A stretch of 64,000 bases of DNA from Blastobasis lacticolella (GCA_905147135.1 LR990044.1:19165622-19229621); one strand, 5' to 3'. Positions 30,941 to 41,952 are shown, counted from the first letter of the stretch. The notes: a model not told the origin generated them from the letters alone. Numbers and translations: made by a program.

Positions 30941-31775
30941 TTTTTTAAAGAGTAATACTTAATATTCCCGTTTTAAGTGACAATGGGGGCCATGGCTGCA
31001 ACTTAAGCGATAAAAATATTAAGCAAAAGTAATTTTAAAGATTTTCAGCCTCTAAAAATGTACAAGAACTTTCCATTTTCATTTCTATTTCAAAGACTGA
31101 CTTCTAAGGCGATGCCTTGGATCAAATAAACTAGTTCATTTTTTTTTATTAGATACTCTATGTATCTATCTACGTGATACCAATGTTTAAGATAATTTTA
31201 AAGATTTTCTACTTTCTACTAAAAATGTGCAAGAACTTTCGTTTTTCATTTTCATTTTTAAAGATTGACGTAAATTTCGATGCTCATGATCAAATAAGCC
31301 ATATAGTAGGTACTTTATGTACCAATCTTCTATACTACAAATGTTTACACGTGCAGTGACCCAAATTAAAATCTAGGACGGGTCCAAACTCCAAAGGGTC
31401 CGAAACAACTAAGCAAATAGTCCACTAATTTAATCCCGAAAAGCTTCACGATATCTGTGCTTAATGTATGCGAACGGTCGTGCCCCGTGCGAGCTTGCAA
31501 GTTCGCTTTACTGTTAGCTTTCAAAGCTTTACCATTTAGAGCTTTTAGGTATTTCTCACGTAGCTGATAGTAAAGTAAAACTAACAAAAATATTAAAATT
31601 GCACTTTTTTATGTAAATTAGAAAAAAAATTAAAGTAGCGTAGCAGTCCGCTGCTGTACTTGAGCATATTCCACAATAGTGGAGGATTGGCGGGCTTGGA
31701 CATCACAGTGTTTTATTTTTTAATCTTTATTTAGGGAGCTCGATCACACTAAAGCGACCATGCCGCTCCATATTG
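30941..31775. other. Unclassified AT-rich stretch
   Basis: Two related segments, TAATTTTAAAGATTTTCAGC (31030) and ATAATTTTAAAGATTTTCTA (31192), each followed by AAAAATGTxCAAGAACTTTC and CATTTTCATTT, form an approximate 165-bp direct repeat. No gene. Confidence 0.5.
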
Positions 31776-31833
31776 TTTTTTTTTACCACTAAGGTGGCAA
31801 ACAAGCTTGCGGCCTGCCTGATGGTAAGCAGTC
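31776..31833 (-). mobile_element. LINE 3' end, family A
   Basis: T-run, then ACCACTAAGGTGGCAAACAA and GCCTGCCTGATGGTAAGCAG, exactly the family-A 3' terminus on the minus strand. Confidence 0.85.
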
Positions 31834-31929
31834 AGTTATGTTATGTCGCAGTGTTAAAACAGAAAACACGGCTGCAAGTTTTCTGGTTAACGGAGATCCT
31901 GGGTTTATTTATTCTACACTGCTGGACAT

Positions 31930-32150
31930 CACAGCGAATGCAAAAAACCTAACCGACAGAAAACCCCCTACGAAGAATCTACATTTTATTCAAATATTTC
32001 CTAAAACTACTGAACCGATTTTAATAGAAGAATCAATTATACTAAACCATCTCGCATAAACTGGCTTCCATTTATTTTATTAATAAAACCGCGTCACCAC
32101 ATTTTACCCCGTTTTTTCGTCGGCGCTTGAAAACAAACAAAATAAGAAGT
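31930..32150 (+). repeat. Dispersed repeat K, copy 3, degraded
   Basis: ACTACTGAACCGATTTTAAT, a later ACTGGCTTCCATTTATTTTA, AAACCGCGTCACCACATTTT and TTTTTTCGTCGGCGCTTGAA follow the K order with gaps. Confidence 0.55.
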
Positions 32151-32729
32151 TCGTCGGTTAAAATTTTAATCATTTAGAAGCATATAAAGTACAAGTAAGT
32201 AGGAAAAAAAGTTTTTTTATTAATACGTTACACTTACCAGCAGGTAACTTCACAAAATTACTGCTAAAATTTTGACATATCCACTAAAATTTTCTCCAAT
32301 TAAACTGCCCAGTGCAAACGAGGCACGGGCTAGTAGACCCTTTAAGGGCAGTTCCCCCTTCGTTGTGGGCAGTACACCCTATGCGAACACTCTAAACAAA
32401 ACAGCCTAACTACTCCCACCTCGTTATTCGAAAATGAACTCTATAACGTGGAGATTAAGTAGAAATTCGAATGGAGGCTTTGTTGTGGGCAGTGTGGGAT
32501 TAGTCGTGGGGTGGCAATCGACCCACGGCTACTGTACGAGGCTTGTCTAGTTTTGATTTGTTTCGTTTGCTATTTATTTATTTTGGCAAATACTGGATTA
32601 TTGGCTGGATAAATGTAACCCATATAAAAAAAATATGGTGATTTATTCAGTTTCTAAACTTTTTATAATTGTGAAAAGTTTTATTTTTGCTTGAAGTAGG
32701 TATATAATTAGTTTATTGAAATCAAAAGT
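32151..32729. other. Unclassified stretch
   Basis: Mostly unique. GTTGTGGGCAGT occurs twice (about 32364 and 32482) in otherwise dissimilar surroundings. No gene. Confidence 0.4.
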
Positions 32730-32849
32730 CTGATTGGAGATAGCAGCATTGAAAATGCTCATTAGAGAATACTGCTGCCCATTTTCTGGATTACAGAGAT
32801 AATAGATGCTCTGTCTTTTTAACATTAGTCATCTTTTACGACGCCCGTT
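32730..32849 (-). mobile_element. SINE-like family H, partial
   Basis: TTGGAGATAGCAGCATTGAA, GCTGCCCATTTTCTGGATTA and TTAGTCATCTTTTACGACGC match the inner half of family H on the minus strand. Both ends are missing. Confidence 0.7.
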
Positions 32850-32884
32850 AATATATGAACTGTAGGTATATTGTACTTCACCAG

Positions 32885-32925
32885 GTACGATGGCGGTCAA
32901 ATGTCTGGCGAGGCTAAAAAAACTG
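32885..32925 (+). mobile_element. LINE family C 3' fragment
   Basis: GTACGATGGCGGTCAAATGT and CTGGCGAGGCTAAAAAA match the C-family end that precedes poly(A) at 16300-16343. Confidence 0.45.
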
Positions 32926-33389
32926 CCACTCACACACAGTATGGGTCAAGTGTACAGAATTTTATCGTGTTAGAAATAAATAAACGAACAAAAACTAATT
33001 ATAATTATAGAGGTCTCAGCTAATGAAGAGTAGGCTCCAAATCCGATGGCTTGTAGAATTGACTACGAATTACAATTTATCTATGCTATGTATTTTTTCT
33101 TGTTCTCAAACTCATAAATTACTTAAAGGATTTTGTAAAACTCTTTTACTAATAGGAACCTACGTTATTCCCGAGTGACATAGGGAAAATAATCGGTGCC
33201 CGCGAGAAAGTTGATAGCTTACAGAGATCCGAACTGCGCGTGGGTAAAGACCAGTTCTACATAAAACTTTCATAATTATCGTAGAAGGTGCTACTATTCT
33301 TCACAAATAAGTACTTATAGATGTAATGGCGATATGGGTGTGTGTGTATCTAATGTTATACATCTTGCACTTGAAAAATAGGAAGTAAA
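32926..33389. other. Unclassified stretch
   Basis: AT-rich unique sequence; no gene or repeat recognised. Confidence 0.4.
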
Positions 33390-33450
33390 ATTAAAAACTC
33401 TTTATTGCACACACAGTAAACATACATAAAAGAAAAAAAAGTAAGGAAGA
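33390..33450 (-). mobile_element. LINE 3' tail, jockey-like
   Basis: ACTCTTTATTGCACACAC is the complement of TGTGTGCAATAAAGAGT, a terminal motif seen in plus orientation at 47160-47178 (GTGTGCGATAAAGAG). AGAAGTTTCTTTATAG follows, as in family J. Confidence 0.55.
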
Positions 33451-33507
33451 AGTTTCTTTATAGAATTATGTTTGTAGTACATATAGAGTATATAAAAAAT
33501 AAATAAT

Positions 33508-33575
33508 CATCTTGGCATTGACGTCGCGGTTGTGCTCTCGCTCACGAGGGCCTTGCGTCCGCCTTGGTCATGATC
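33508..33575 (-). mobile_element. SINE family 2, 3'-terminal fragment
   Basis: ATCATCTTGGCATTGACGTC, GTTGTGCTCTCGCTCACGAG and CTTGGTCATGATCC. A (CATC)n microsatellite follows at 33573-33589 and probably grew from the SINE's own CATGATCC. Confidence 0.8.
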
Positions 33576-33589
33576 CATCCATCCATCCA

Positions 33590-33939
33590 TGATATGATAT
33601 AGTGCCGTTTATATGTAGTGAGAGTTATATTTCGTGTCCACAATAAACAAAATAGACACTCCAAACCTAAACGACTCCACAAACGCCGTCCGAGGTGTCA
33701 CCTCCCAAAATTACGGGTACACGTACATGCAAGTCGGAATTGCTTTTCACTCTGCCCCTTTTTTCCAAACATGACAGCGACACTGTTTACACGCGGCCGC
33801 CGACTTGTAGAAATACCCCATCATGTGTACTCTAAGACGGGGCCGCGGCGTGTTTGTGGGGCGGTGCGAGTTGATAGCGGGTAGCGGATTTATGGCAGTG
33901 CAAAACACTTAGCTGCAGGGCCTATCTAGGAGGCAGGTA
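33590..33939. other. GC-richer unique stretch
   Basis: The 88-codon plus-strand frame 33618-33884 is rich in His and Arg and has no domain I recognise. CG-rich blocks near 33790-33880. I do not call a gene. Confidence 0.35.
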
Positions 33940-33985
33940 ATATATTTGACCGCCATCTTACCTGGTGGTAAGTAACAATGCGCGT
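33940..33985 (-). mobile_element. LINE family C 3' fragment
   Basis: ATATTTGACCGCCATCTTAC, then CTGGTGGTAAGTAACAATG, complements the C-family end (GTCACTTACCAxxAGxxxxGATGGCGGTCAAAT). Confidence 0.55.
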
Positions 33986-35814
33986 GAGTGAGTGATGGTA
34001 AGAGGAGATATTATAAATTATTAATTTATTAAACGCCGTAAGTAGAGCTTTGGCTTTTATAAATACAGTCGAGGAAACTGTCTTCTTAATTTACTGGTAG
34101 TGTTATGAGCGTGCGACATACTACATGACAGCGTCTGAAAATACATGGCAATTTCAGTTTTAGGTATGTCAACTTGCTATAAAAATATCTGAAGACTATA
34201 CAATAAAGTGAATTCAGTGAAATAAATAATGATTACTGTATACTCAATAAATTGATACAAATGCAAAAAGGGATAGTTGCGAGTATCCATGTTTTCAGTA
34301 TCAAATATACAATAACAAAAATAGCATTTGTGATCACGTGTTACAACCGATAGTGAATAACTATTATAATTATAATTACAATAATTTAAACTCAAGCAGT
34401 TATCTATGTTTCCAAAATCAAGCTCAAACCAAAGGTATGGGAGTGGAGGAGAAAGAGTTTAAAGGACCCTAGCAAACACCGGGATTAACTGCTATGAAGT
34501 TGATGATTTAAAAAAAATACTACTCACGATTCCTCCTCCGTGATTCTTAGATTCCGTTCGTTCGTTCCGTTTCGTTCAAGTACGACAGCAGCCAGAAATG
34601 CTTCTGCAAGGGTGTGTGTAGGTCTGCAAGAACCAAGTATGGATTCGCCATCACCGGTGGTTCCGTTGTCTGTACCGGTATTTTGAGCAACCAAGCCTAA
34701 AAGAAGGCAAGGGTTATGTTTAAAAATTCAACCTTTCCGCTTCCGCTCCCGCGCTCGCTTCCGCTCGTGTCCGGTCCCGCAACCGCCTCCGGGGCGTCCG
34801 TGACAGGCTGACGCGGGTCCGGCCGGTCCGAAATAGATATATTTCGCCAACTGTCGCTTTGGCAAACGAGTTAGGAGTTATACCGTTTTGTTGCGAGCTC
34901 GCGGGAAAAAGTCGCGGTACCCATGATATGTTTATGGCGTTGTTTATGTTGGCTGTTAGTTCTGGGAGGTGTGTACTTGGCTCGCGTATATTTGGTATTT
35001 GCTTCCGAATTAGGTTCGTCATCTAAAGAGGTAGGAGACTGTGTTTTTGATGTAGGCCGCAGTGTAAAGTGGCAAAAATAGGTTCATATGATTAATTAAT
35101 TACGTACTTAATTATTTTTGTTAGACATAAATTGATTATTTATGGACATCTTTTTTATGAAGTTATTGACTTATTTATGTTGGATTAATTATAATACAAT
35201 TACGAAATTAATATTTTTGGATACTTTGGATACCTAATCTAATATAATGACCTATGGATTATTGTACCTAGGTAACAACAAATAATGGCTTGTAAATATT
35301 TTTTACCAAAAAATTATGACTATGTCTAAAATTAGATGTATTAAAATGACTGTGGAGATATGCAAGATTATGAAGTTGTGTCAGGAGAAAGAAAAATGGC
35401 TGTCCATTGTCTCTGCCTATCCCGCCTGTGGGACATAATTAAAAAACTCGATGGAAAGCCGCAATTGTCGCATGAACATGATTCCCTAATATTCGTTTGT
35501 TTCATATCACAAAAATGAAGTGTGCAAAACCCTAGGTACGTTTCTAGACGTATTTCACACCCTCAGGGTGTGCACACCCCGTGTTTTTTACCCGAAGGTT
35601 AAAAAAAGGAATCTTATTATAAACTTTAATAAATAAATTAGATATATACGCTGACTATGTAAGTATCGCTCATACAACAGTAATATTTCAATATACATAA
35701 ACATACAGTTAAACAGTAAAAAAAAGGTAAGTCGAGATCAGTAAAATAATGTGTGTGCAATTCCAACTGATCCACAAATATTCTTATTAGAATTACACTA
35801 CGTGTACAACCTTC
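33986..35814. other. Unclassified stretch with a GC-rich island
   Basis: 34735-34830 is strongly GC-rich with GCTCCCGC/GCTCGTGTCC-like repeats (for example TTCCGCTCCCGCGCTCGC) and is open on the minus strand (34720-35022), giving an Arg/Ala/Glu-rich low-complexity peptide. No domain recognised. CACACCCTCAGGGTGTG at 35558-35574 is a small palindrome. No repeat match. Confidence 0.35.
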
Positions 35815-36003
35815 CGCACAAGTGTAGTTTCGCTAGTTCAAACTTCCAATAAGATCGAGTAACAGCGCCGCCTAGCGACGAGTAGCACGCAACTTGTGAC
35901 TGGGGTAGCGCGTAGCCGTCTGTTGTTGGATACGGGCATAGAGGGCGCTAGGTGACTAGTTACGCTTCGTAGAGCCAGTGCTACGAACTTTCGTAGTTTG
36001 TGA
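35815..36003. mobile_element. Candidate foldback MITE
   Basis: Inner arms AGCGCCGCCTAGCGACGAGT (35860) and AGGGCGCTAGGTGACTAGT (35942) are imperfect inverted repeats. Outer edges CACAAGTGTAGTTTCGCTAG and the GAACTTTCGTAGTTTGTG end are weakly inverted. Single copy here, so boundaries are approximate. Confidence 0.4.
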
Positions 36004-36400
36004 ATGATTTGATATTTGTAATTTTAATTTTTGTTACGCGCAAGTACTGTTTTTCTTTTAAAATTGGTATTGGTTTAAGTAGGTTTGAACCTATTCCTAT
36101 TTAACAAAAATGTTTCAACTGCACTGGCCGTCAAAACTAAATACCACACTTTTAAAATTGCAATTCCTTCTAAACTATTGACGTTAGACTTTTACAATTA
36201 AAACATTTTTTAGCTAATTTCATCAACTTTCTTTAAAGCTACAGTTTACTATATTTTAGTGTCGTCATTAACTTAAAAATAGATAAAAACAAAAAATACG
36301 TTTTACACTTTATTTACATTTTAATAACTGGTATATCCTTCTCGGGCTTTGTACGTGTATATCTGTGGATCTGCTTCTCTGTCTGAGGCATCGTAGCCAT

Positions 36401-36605
36401 GACGACCTGAGTGGTTCAGTGGTTAATATGCCGTCTGCCACGCAAGAGGTCTCGGGTTCGATTTGTGGCAAAGCAGAAATTGAAATGATGAATTTTAATT
36501 TCCGGGTTTGGGTGTTATATTATATGTATGAATAAGGAATCAGTTGTCTAGCACCCATGATACAAGCTTTGTTTACTTTGAAGTTAGATAGCGCCGTGTG
36601 AGTAG
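36401..36605 (+). mobile_element. tRNA-derived SINE, family 1, second copy
   Basis: GACGACCTGAGTGGTTCAGT head, GTCTGCCACGCAAGAGGTCT, B box GGTTCGATTTG (damaged), then AAATGATGAATTTTAATTTC and CTAGCACCCATGATACAAGC. The 3' end is less clear, around GATAGCGCCGTGTGAG. Same orientation as the copies at 2527 and 40886. Confidence 0.85.
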
Positions 36606-36624
36606 TAACGCACATATTTTATAA

Positions 36625-36725
36625 TTCATAGATCCAGAACGGATGCACAGATTTTTAAGCGGTTTTATATATTTGAAAGCCAGTTTGATCGAGATGGTTC
36701 ATAGCTTTGTTTAATTAAAATCGGT
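36625..36725 (-). repeat. Dispersed repeat K fragment, reverse orientation
   Basis: CAGATTTTTAAGCGGTTTTA, TTTGAAAGCCAGTTTGATCG and AGATGGTTCATAGCTTTG are complementary to the block at 37500-37585 in the plus-oriented K copy. Confidence 0.75.
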
Positions 36726-36994
36726 GGTTTGGAGTTGTATGTATACATGGTCGGACATTCACCGACCGTTTTCTATCTTTTAGATTATTATTATAGTAAG
36801 CTGATCTGGAATAGATAAATGATGATTCTTTAGAATAACTCATAAGCACACCTCTCGCCAATCGTAATGGTGGCTCGGAATTTAGATGCAAATGTAATTA
36901 TTTGCAGGCATAGTCCAATTGATGTGCTTTTTAATGGTCACACAAAGAATAATTGTAATTTAAAGTGCATAAACTGCAAAATTATGAATATGTT

Positions 36995-37110
36995 GGAAGT
37001 ATTTAGAGGGCCCGCAGCTAACGCATTTTCCATTACCCTGGTGTTGCTAATGTCCATAGGCAGCGGTGACCACTTTACATCAGGTGGCCAGGGTAGATTG
37101 CCTACCGTAA
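36995..37110 (+). mobile_element. LINE family B 3' end
   Basis: AACGCATTTTCCATTACCCT, GGTGTTGCTAATGTCCATAG, GCAGCGGTGACCACTTTACA and GATTGCCTACCGTAAGACAG match the B order. The terminal poly(A) is lost. The longer open frame here (36867-37250) is a by-product of this debris. Confidence 0.7.
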
Positions 37111-37281
37111 GACAGCCTTCCGAGCCACCATTACGATTGATACGAGGTGTATTTACTTATATAATTTACTCAACGGCAGAAAATCAGCTGCTCAAAGCTA
37201 TCATTGGAAACATAAATATGTTTATCACAAAAATTTATACTAGTACATAAAGCTCGCAATGTACAATTAATATGCTTTATG

Positions 37282-37410
37282 CAATATTTGGACGCCTTCA
37301 AGGCTAGAGTGAATTGGCTATTCCTACTAGACAGTCATGCTCCATATTCGGCCGCATCGTCACTTACCATTAAGGGAAATGGCGGTCAAATGCCATAGTT
37401 TAGTAAAAAA
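37282..37410 (+). pseudogene. LINE family C ORF2 terminus and 3' end
   Basis: TTTGGACGCCTTCAAGGCTA encodes DAFKARVNWLF, equivalent to MDAFKARLNRLF at 16210. GGCCGCATCGTCACTTACCA and ATGGCGGTCAAATGCC follow, then an A-rich end at 37398-37410. Non-functional fragment. Confidence 0.75.
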
Positions 37411-37429
37411 TAAATAAAATATTTAAAAA

Positions 37430-37775
37430 AATAACGTACAGAAGAATATCGGAAAACCGCCGACCAAGTTTTCATATCATATATTTTTTAAAGAACATAA
37501 CTGATTTTTAATGAAACAAAGTTGAGATCCATCTCGATCAAACTGGCTTTCAAATATATAAAACCTCTTAAAAATCTGTCCATCCGTTCGGGATATAAAA
37601 TGTCGTTCAAATAAAGAAAACCGCATCGAAATCGGTCCATCCACTCGGGAGCTATAATGCCACAGACCGACACACCTCCACACATACACACATAGCCACA
37701 GATATACATATACACAGATACGCACGTCAAACTTCAAACATCCTTCTTTTTTCGTCCGGGGTTAAAAGTCCATGT
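37430..37775 (+). repeat. Dispersed repeat K, longest copy
   Basis: TTAATGAAACAAAGTTGAGA, TCCATCTCGATCAAACTGGC, then two GTCCATCC blocks (37578, 37635), ACTCGGGAGCTATAATGCCA, a run of CAC/ACA-rich simple sequence, ACGCACGTCAAACTT and TTTTTTCGTCCGGGGTTAAA. It has an internal partial duplication of the GTCCATCCGTTCGGG segment. Confidence 0.8.
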
Positions 37776-38264
37776 CTCGCAAGGGCGACAGTCGCGAAAG
37801 CTCTAAAAAGCTGAGTCACTTGCACTTTCGCGCGAACTTCGCTGCATTTTTCACTTGCCAACTTTCGCTGGCAACTTCCTGAAGTTCAGGATAAGCTCTG
37901 AAAGTTTTCTTTTTTCTCACTCCACCGTTTGTTTTCTCCTTGAAATTTCTGGACGAGTTGAAGTTTATGCTTGAGGTGTTTTAATAACAATGTCTGAATA
38001 CTATTTTTAAAGGAGGGTTTAAAGTGATCAAAATCGTAGATTCGACTGCGTAACCTTACGTAATACTTTCGTATTATATTTGTTAGAACTTAGGCGGTTC
38101 TTAAGTAGAGCCGAGCCTTGAGCCTATTCCTAATCATTAAGGCGTCAGACTTAAGAGTTTAGTACTTACTTAAAGTTGATGTATTGCTGGTACTTGTTAT
38201 GAACAAATGAAATCAATTAGGCGTTGTCTATAGTTTAGTGCAATCGTTCCTTAGTTTTATAAAT
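37776..38264. other. Unclassified stretch
   Basis: No gene. A MITE Q-like GTTTAGTGCAATCGTTCC end occurs at about 38232, with TTAGGCGTTGTCTATAG upstream resembling 4011-4020. Confidence 0.4.
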
Positions 38265-38460
38265 TTGAAAGTAACTCTGTCTGCCTATCTATCTATCTAT
38301 TACGCTTACGGCTAAACCACTACACGGATTCTGTTAAAATTCGGTATGGAAATAGTTTAGCACCAGAGGATGGACATAGGCTACTTTTTTTTACACACAA
38401 TACAACATGTATCGTATAATACAGCATTACCGAATTTACACCGACGAAGTCGCTTCCAAA
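38265..38460 (+). mobile_element. Helitron-like dispersed repeat, eroded
   Basis: GTAACTCTGTCTGCCTATCT, CGGCTAAACCACTACACGGA, TTCTGTTAAAATTCGGTATG and GGACATAGGCTACTTTTTTT, ending near CGACGAAGTCGCTTCCAAAA. The order matches Lep1-like elements (compare 22494-22713), but the CTAG terminus is not preserved. Confidence 0.5.
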
Positions 38461-38508
38461 AGTTACGTTTTGTTTTTCTAATAGATGGAGGTAAACAGGC
38501 TATAAGTC

Positions 38509-38572
38509 CTCTAATTTACTAAGGCTGGATTAAATTGTAATTGTGTCGCAATCGCAGCTCAATGGCAGTTTG
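38509..38572. mobile_element. Left half of MITE P, cut by a SINE
   Basis: CTCTAATTTACTAAGGCTGG and CAATGGCAGTTTGGCGCG match 45969-46034. The right half is absent, and SINE family 2 sequence begins at once. Confidence 0.55.
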
Positions 38573-38770
38573 GCGCGATCATAGTTACACACTTAGTCGC
38601 CTGAATATGCAGGTTTCATCACGATGTTTTCCCTCACCGTAAGAACAACGGTTACCATTGAACTAATATAAATAACTCAGAAAAGAGTCATCGATACATG
38701 GCGACGCTGGGGTCGAACCCGGCACCTCGGGGTCAAGTCAGACCCCTTAACCATTACGCCACAGTCACTC
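38573..38770 (-). mobile_element. SINE family 2, 5' half
   Basis: GATCATAGTTACACACTTAG, CATCACGATGTTTTCCCTCA, TAAATAACTCAGAAAAGAGT and the B-box complement GGGTCGAACCCGGCACCTC. The head ends ACCATTACGCCACAGTCACT, so it is a diverged subtype. Confidence 0.8.
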
Positions 38771-40267
38771 CCTATTTTTCTATCACAACGTACTTTTACA
38801 TAACGCCACGCCCATTCCCTTAGGAGCAAGCAGAGACCACATTCCTAAAACGTCATTAATTTACTATCTAAATAACACCACAGCACCTAGCTTATCAAGT
38901 CGTCTGATGCAAACAGACCAATGCAATGCATTGGCCCGGCAATCCGCAGACACCCCACAGAACCAGCGTAAACCAGTTACTGCCGGAGCACCGCGGCCAT
39001 ATCCGCCGCCTTATCGAGTTACAACCCCGATGGCGATTGATTGCTATGATTGATTCGAATGATTGATCGGAGAGGCTCGTGCCAAGTCGGGTTGCCAAGG
39101 CTGTTGCTAACACTGATAATGTGTTCGAAGATTGTGATATGTGTAGCTATTATTCGCTTATTACAGCTTACTTAGTTTTGATCGATTTACTTGACCGCAT
39201 AACCATACGATAATCTTCTTAGCGTCAATCTCAGCTTATATCAGGGTCCGCTTTCCTACTCATTCTTCTCCACTTCGCCGGACATAGCAATATAACTGCG
39301 AGCCAGGAATGGATTTTCATGACTAAGTTCGTCTCGGGCGGTAACTTGTAAAAGGCATCAGAGAGGTATATAATGAAGGCCCATGAACGTCAGCTGCGGC
39401 GACTTGGGCTGGAAAGCAGTGGTAGCCTCACTCGCACTTAAAAAAAATTAAGTCATTTCCTCCCGACTGAGAATTCATCGTGTTAAAGCTAACGCAATAT
39501 CTTGACGAAAACAAATAAGTCAGCTGACCTACAGTGGTGGGTAACATGAATATGTAAACAGAATTTCTAAAGAATATTGACGAGACATCACTACACTTAC
39601 ACTTAATATACTTGATATTATAAAGAGAAAATACTTGTATGTTTGTTTGTATCATCTGAATAAACTGAAAAACTACTAGACCTATTTTAAAAATCTAATT
39701 CTAGTAGAATACTACATTATCACTGGCTGCTTTGTATCCCGGGAAAGTTATAGGTTCAGTTGACCAAGGTATTCCGCTGGAAACCCTGACACTGGTTTCA
39801 GTTTCGGAAGACGTTGTATCATAAAATTTGTCTTAAATAAATTCTCCATCGATTTAAAAAAAATACAAATCGCACAGAATAGTCGTAATTTCGTCAAAAC
39901 AAAAGAATCACATCAGGGTACTAACTTTGGTTCAATTTTGTAAGCAAACAACTTGTATGGTGTGATCCATGATAAGTATTTTCTAATCAAGTCAGCAATA
40001 ATTAAGTATTATTTTAGATTTAAAATTCCTTTTTTAAACAGTATTAACATTGTAGAATCTTGTAAAAACACTGCAAAAGCTCCACATATTTTGCCAAAGG
40101 AGTAGTTATTCAATTAAAAGGTAGGAAATACATTTTGTTGACAGGAAATTCTTCAAATGACATGTGAGTTTCCGAGTTAAAATAGGCGTTACCAATTACG
40201 AGGGTGTAATTATTGACTATAGTGTTATACTTTAGGTCTAGTGAGTAATCTATCCAGCTTCGTGTGT
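38771..40267. other. Unclassified stretch
   Basis: A Helitron-like trace lies at 39625-39745 (CTTGTATGTTTGTTTGTATC, ACTGAAAAACTACTAGACC, TGTATCCCGGGAAAG). The remainder appears unique, with no gene. Confidence 0.4.
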
Positions 40268-40497
40268 GCTTTCTGTGCGGTTCCAAAGGAACTTTCGCCC
40301 ACGCACACTAAGGTTATGTAATTAGAGGTTTTCCCTGGAGAGTATGACTTGGAGTTCTTCAAGAAAGGGGTGAAAAGGTTTTTACGGGGTAGCACGTGAG
40401 TGTTACTCCTGGTATTGCAAACGTCCACAGGCAGCGGCGACTGCTTACCATCAGGCAGGCCGTAAGCTTGTCTGCCACCTTAGTGGCATAAAAAAAG
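40268..40497 (+). pseudogene. LINE family A ORF2 terminus and 3' end
   Basis: Nucleotide similarity to 8665-8906 is high: GTGCGGTTCCAAAGGAACTT, TTCTTCAAGAAAGGGGTGAA (encoding FFKKGVK), CAGCGGCGACTGCTTACC, then GTCTGCCACCTTAGTGGCAT and a terminal A-run at about 40490-40496. Deletions remove part of the RLWNELP region. Confidence 0.85.
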
Positions 40498-40656
40498 TAA
40501 ATAAATAATATTTAAGTAGTTCTCTGTCATAAAGTTACAAATGTCGGCTGTAAATAATGCACATCGGCTTGTTCAACTTCGTAGAGTGTCGTAAATACGA
40601 AGCCTAGACTAGCCTGTGGGCATTATTTCCTAACTTGTACTGTTGTGTATTTCATT

Positions 40657-41181
40657 GGCCGTGTGGGGTCCGGCAGAGTAGAATAGCACGAACCCCTTAC
40701 ACTCATGGGTGTCGTACAAGGCGACTTATGTTTTCGAGGCAAAAGATCAAGAGTCTCCGTAGTCTGGAAAATGGGCAGCAGCATTTTCCATTGTTATATT
40801 TAAACACTGTGATCTCCAACCCGCCTGCCAAGCGTGGAGATTATGGCAATAACCTCCCCTTTCGTGGGAGAGGCCCTAAGTCCTGACGACCTGAGTGGTT
40901 TAATGGTCAACATGCCGTCTGCCACGCAAGAGGTCCCGGGTTCGATTCCCGGCCGGGCAGAAATTGAAATGATGAATTTTAATTTCTGTTACGGGTCTGG
41001 GTGTTCCATGTATGATAAGTATGTATTTAAAGGTATATAAGTAGTTTGTCAGTTATCTAGCACCCATAACACAAGCTTTGCTTACTTTGGGGCTAGATGT
41101 CGCTGTGTGAATTAGTCCACGATTATTTATTATTTATTTATTTATAAGTCCTGCAGTGGACTGTTACGGGCTGTGATGGTG
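40657..41181 (+). mobile_element. SINE-like family H with a SINE inserted in it
   Basis: Flanked by the 10-bp duplication GTATTTCATT (40647-40656 and 41182-41191). Begins GGCCGTGTGGGGTCCGG and ends CAGTGGACTGTTACGGGCTG plus TGATGGTG. Removing the family-1 SINE at 40886-41144 and one 9-bp duplication leaves about 257 bp, matching the 260-bp copy at 26474. This confirms where the family starts and ends. Confidence 0.95.
40886..41144 (+). mobile_element. tRNA-derived SINE, family 1, complete reference copy
   Basis: 259 bp flanked by TAAGTCCTG (40877-40885 and 41145-41153). The head carries GAGTGGTTTAATGGTCAACA and the B box GGTTCGATTCCCGGC. The body has GAAATGATGAATTTTAATTT, GGTCTGGGTGTTCCATGTAT and GCACCCATAACACAAGCTTT. 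The 3' tail is (TATTTATTTA)n. It is the best-preserved family-1 copy in the window. Confidence 0.95.
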
Positions 41182-41191
41182 GTATTTCATT

Positions 41192-41760
41192 TCTCTATCA
41201 CTGAGTACTAAGTTACAAAACTCAAACTCAGAAATCTTCACTAAAATCACAGTGTTCCAGAATACCCCGGGTTATTACTGGGGTTACAAAAAGAGGAAAT
41301 CGAAAAAATTAAGTTTAAGTACTTTAAGTAGTGTTAAGTTGTACTAACAGTATATGGACAATGTATGTAATATATTTTATGTACTGTCTGAAATAAAATT
41401 TAAAATATTGTAAATCGTTTACTGAACGACAAAAAACTACGGAAAACTAAGGGATTTTATCAATAAAAGCCTCCATTCGTCCATGTGTTTACCCATCCTG
41501 TTTTTACATATCATCGCTACAAGTACAGTCACCAGCAATACATTCCAAACTAGTATTCCCCTCGTTATTTCTGCGCTGTGGACTGTGAACGGTCTCAATC
41601 CCTCTATCTCTGCCGGGTTGAGTTGCGACATTTTTACTTTGAACTATCCCGCCTTTGTGCTGTTTTTTTGCTATGATTGAGTGGACTAGGAACTACAGTG
41701 TTGTTGTAAGATACGTATCTGAGATTGAAAATAAATAAAATCAGATTGCTCGGTCAGAAA
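41192..41760. other. Unclassified stretch
   Basis: AT-rich and unique. No gene. Short opposed frames at 41437-41680 compete for the same bases and show no domain. Confidence 0.4.
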
Positions 41761-41921
41761 TATACAGGGTATTACATAATATATGTATGAAGCTGTGAAC
41801 TGGATGGAGTGCTATACGTATTAAAACGATAGGTACTATTTTACGTACGGCAGAAATAATTGTTCCTATCGTTTTAATTCGTTTAGTACTCTGCCATTCA
41901 CATTATGTAACACCCGGTATA
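41761..41921. mobile_element. Palindromic 161-bp MITE
   Basis: TATACAGGGTATTACATAAT at left pairs with ATTATGTAACACCCGGTATA at right with two mismatches. Deeper arms ATTAAAACGATAGGTAC and GTTCCTATCGTTTTAAT are also inverted. TA at each edge fits a Tc1/mariner-type target. The element would fold over most of its length and has no ORF. Confidence 0.8.
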
Positions 41922-41952
41922 CAGAATAAGATGCTTGTATTAAATGTATATA

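Noticed and set aside
34720..35022. 100-codon minus-strand frame in GC-rich DNA
   Set aside because: The Arg/Ala/Glu-rich end comes from a GC-rich low-complexity stretch. High GC lengthens chance frames.
35558..35574. CACACCCTCAGGGTGTG as an operator-like palindrome
   Set aside because: A 17-base palindrome is expected by chance in 64 kb at this level, and nothing around it supports function.
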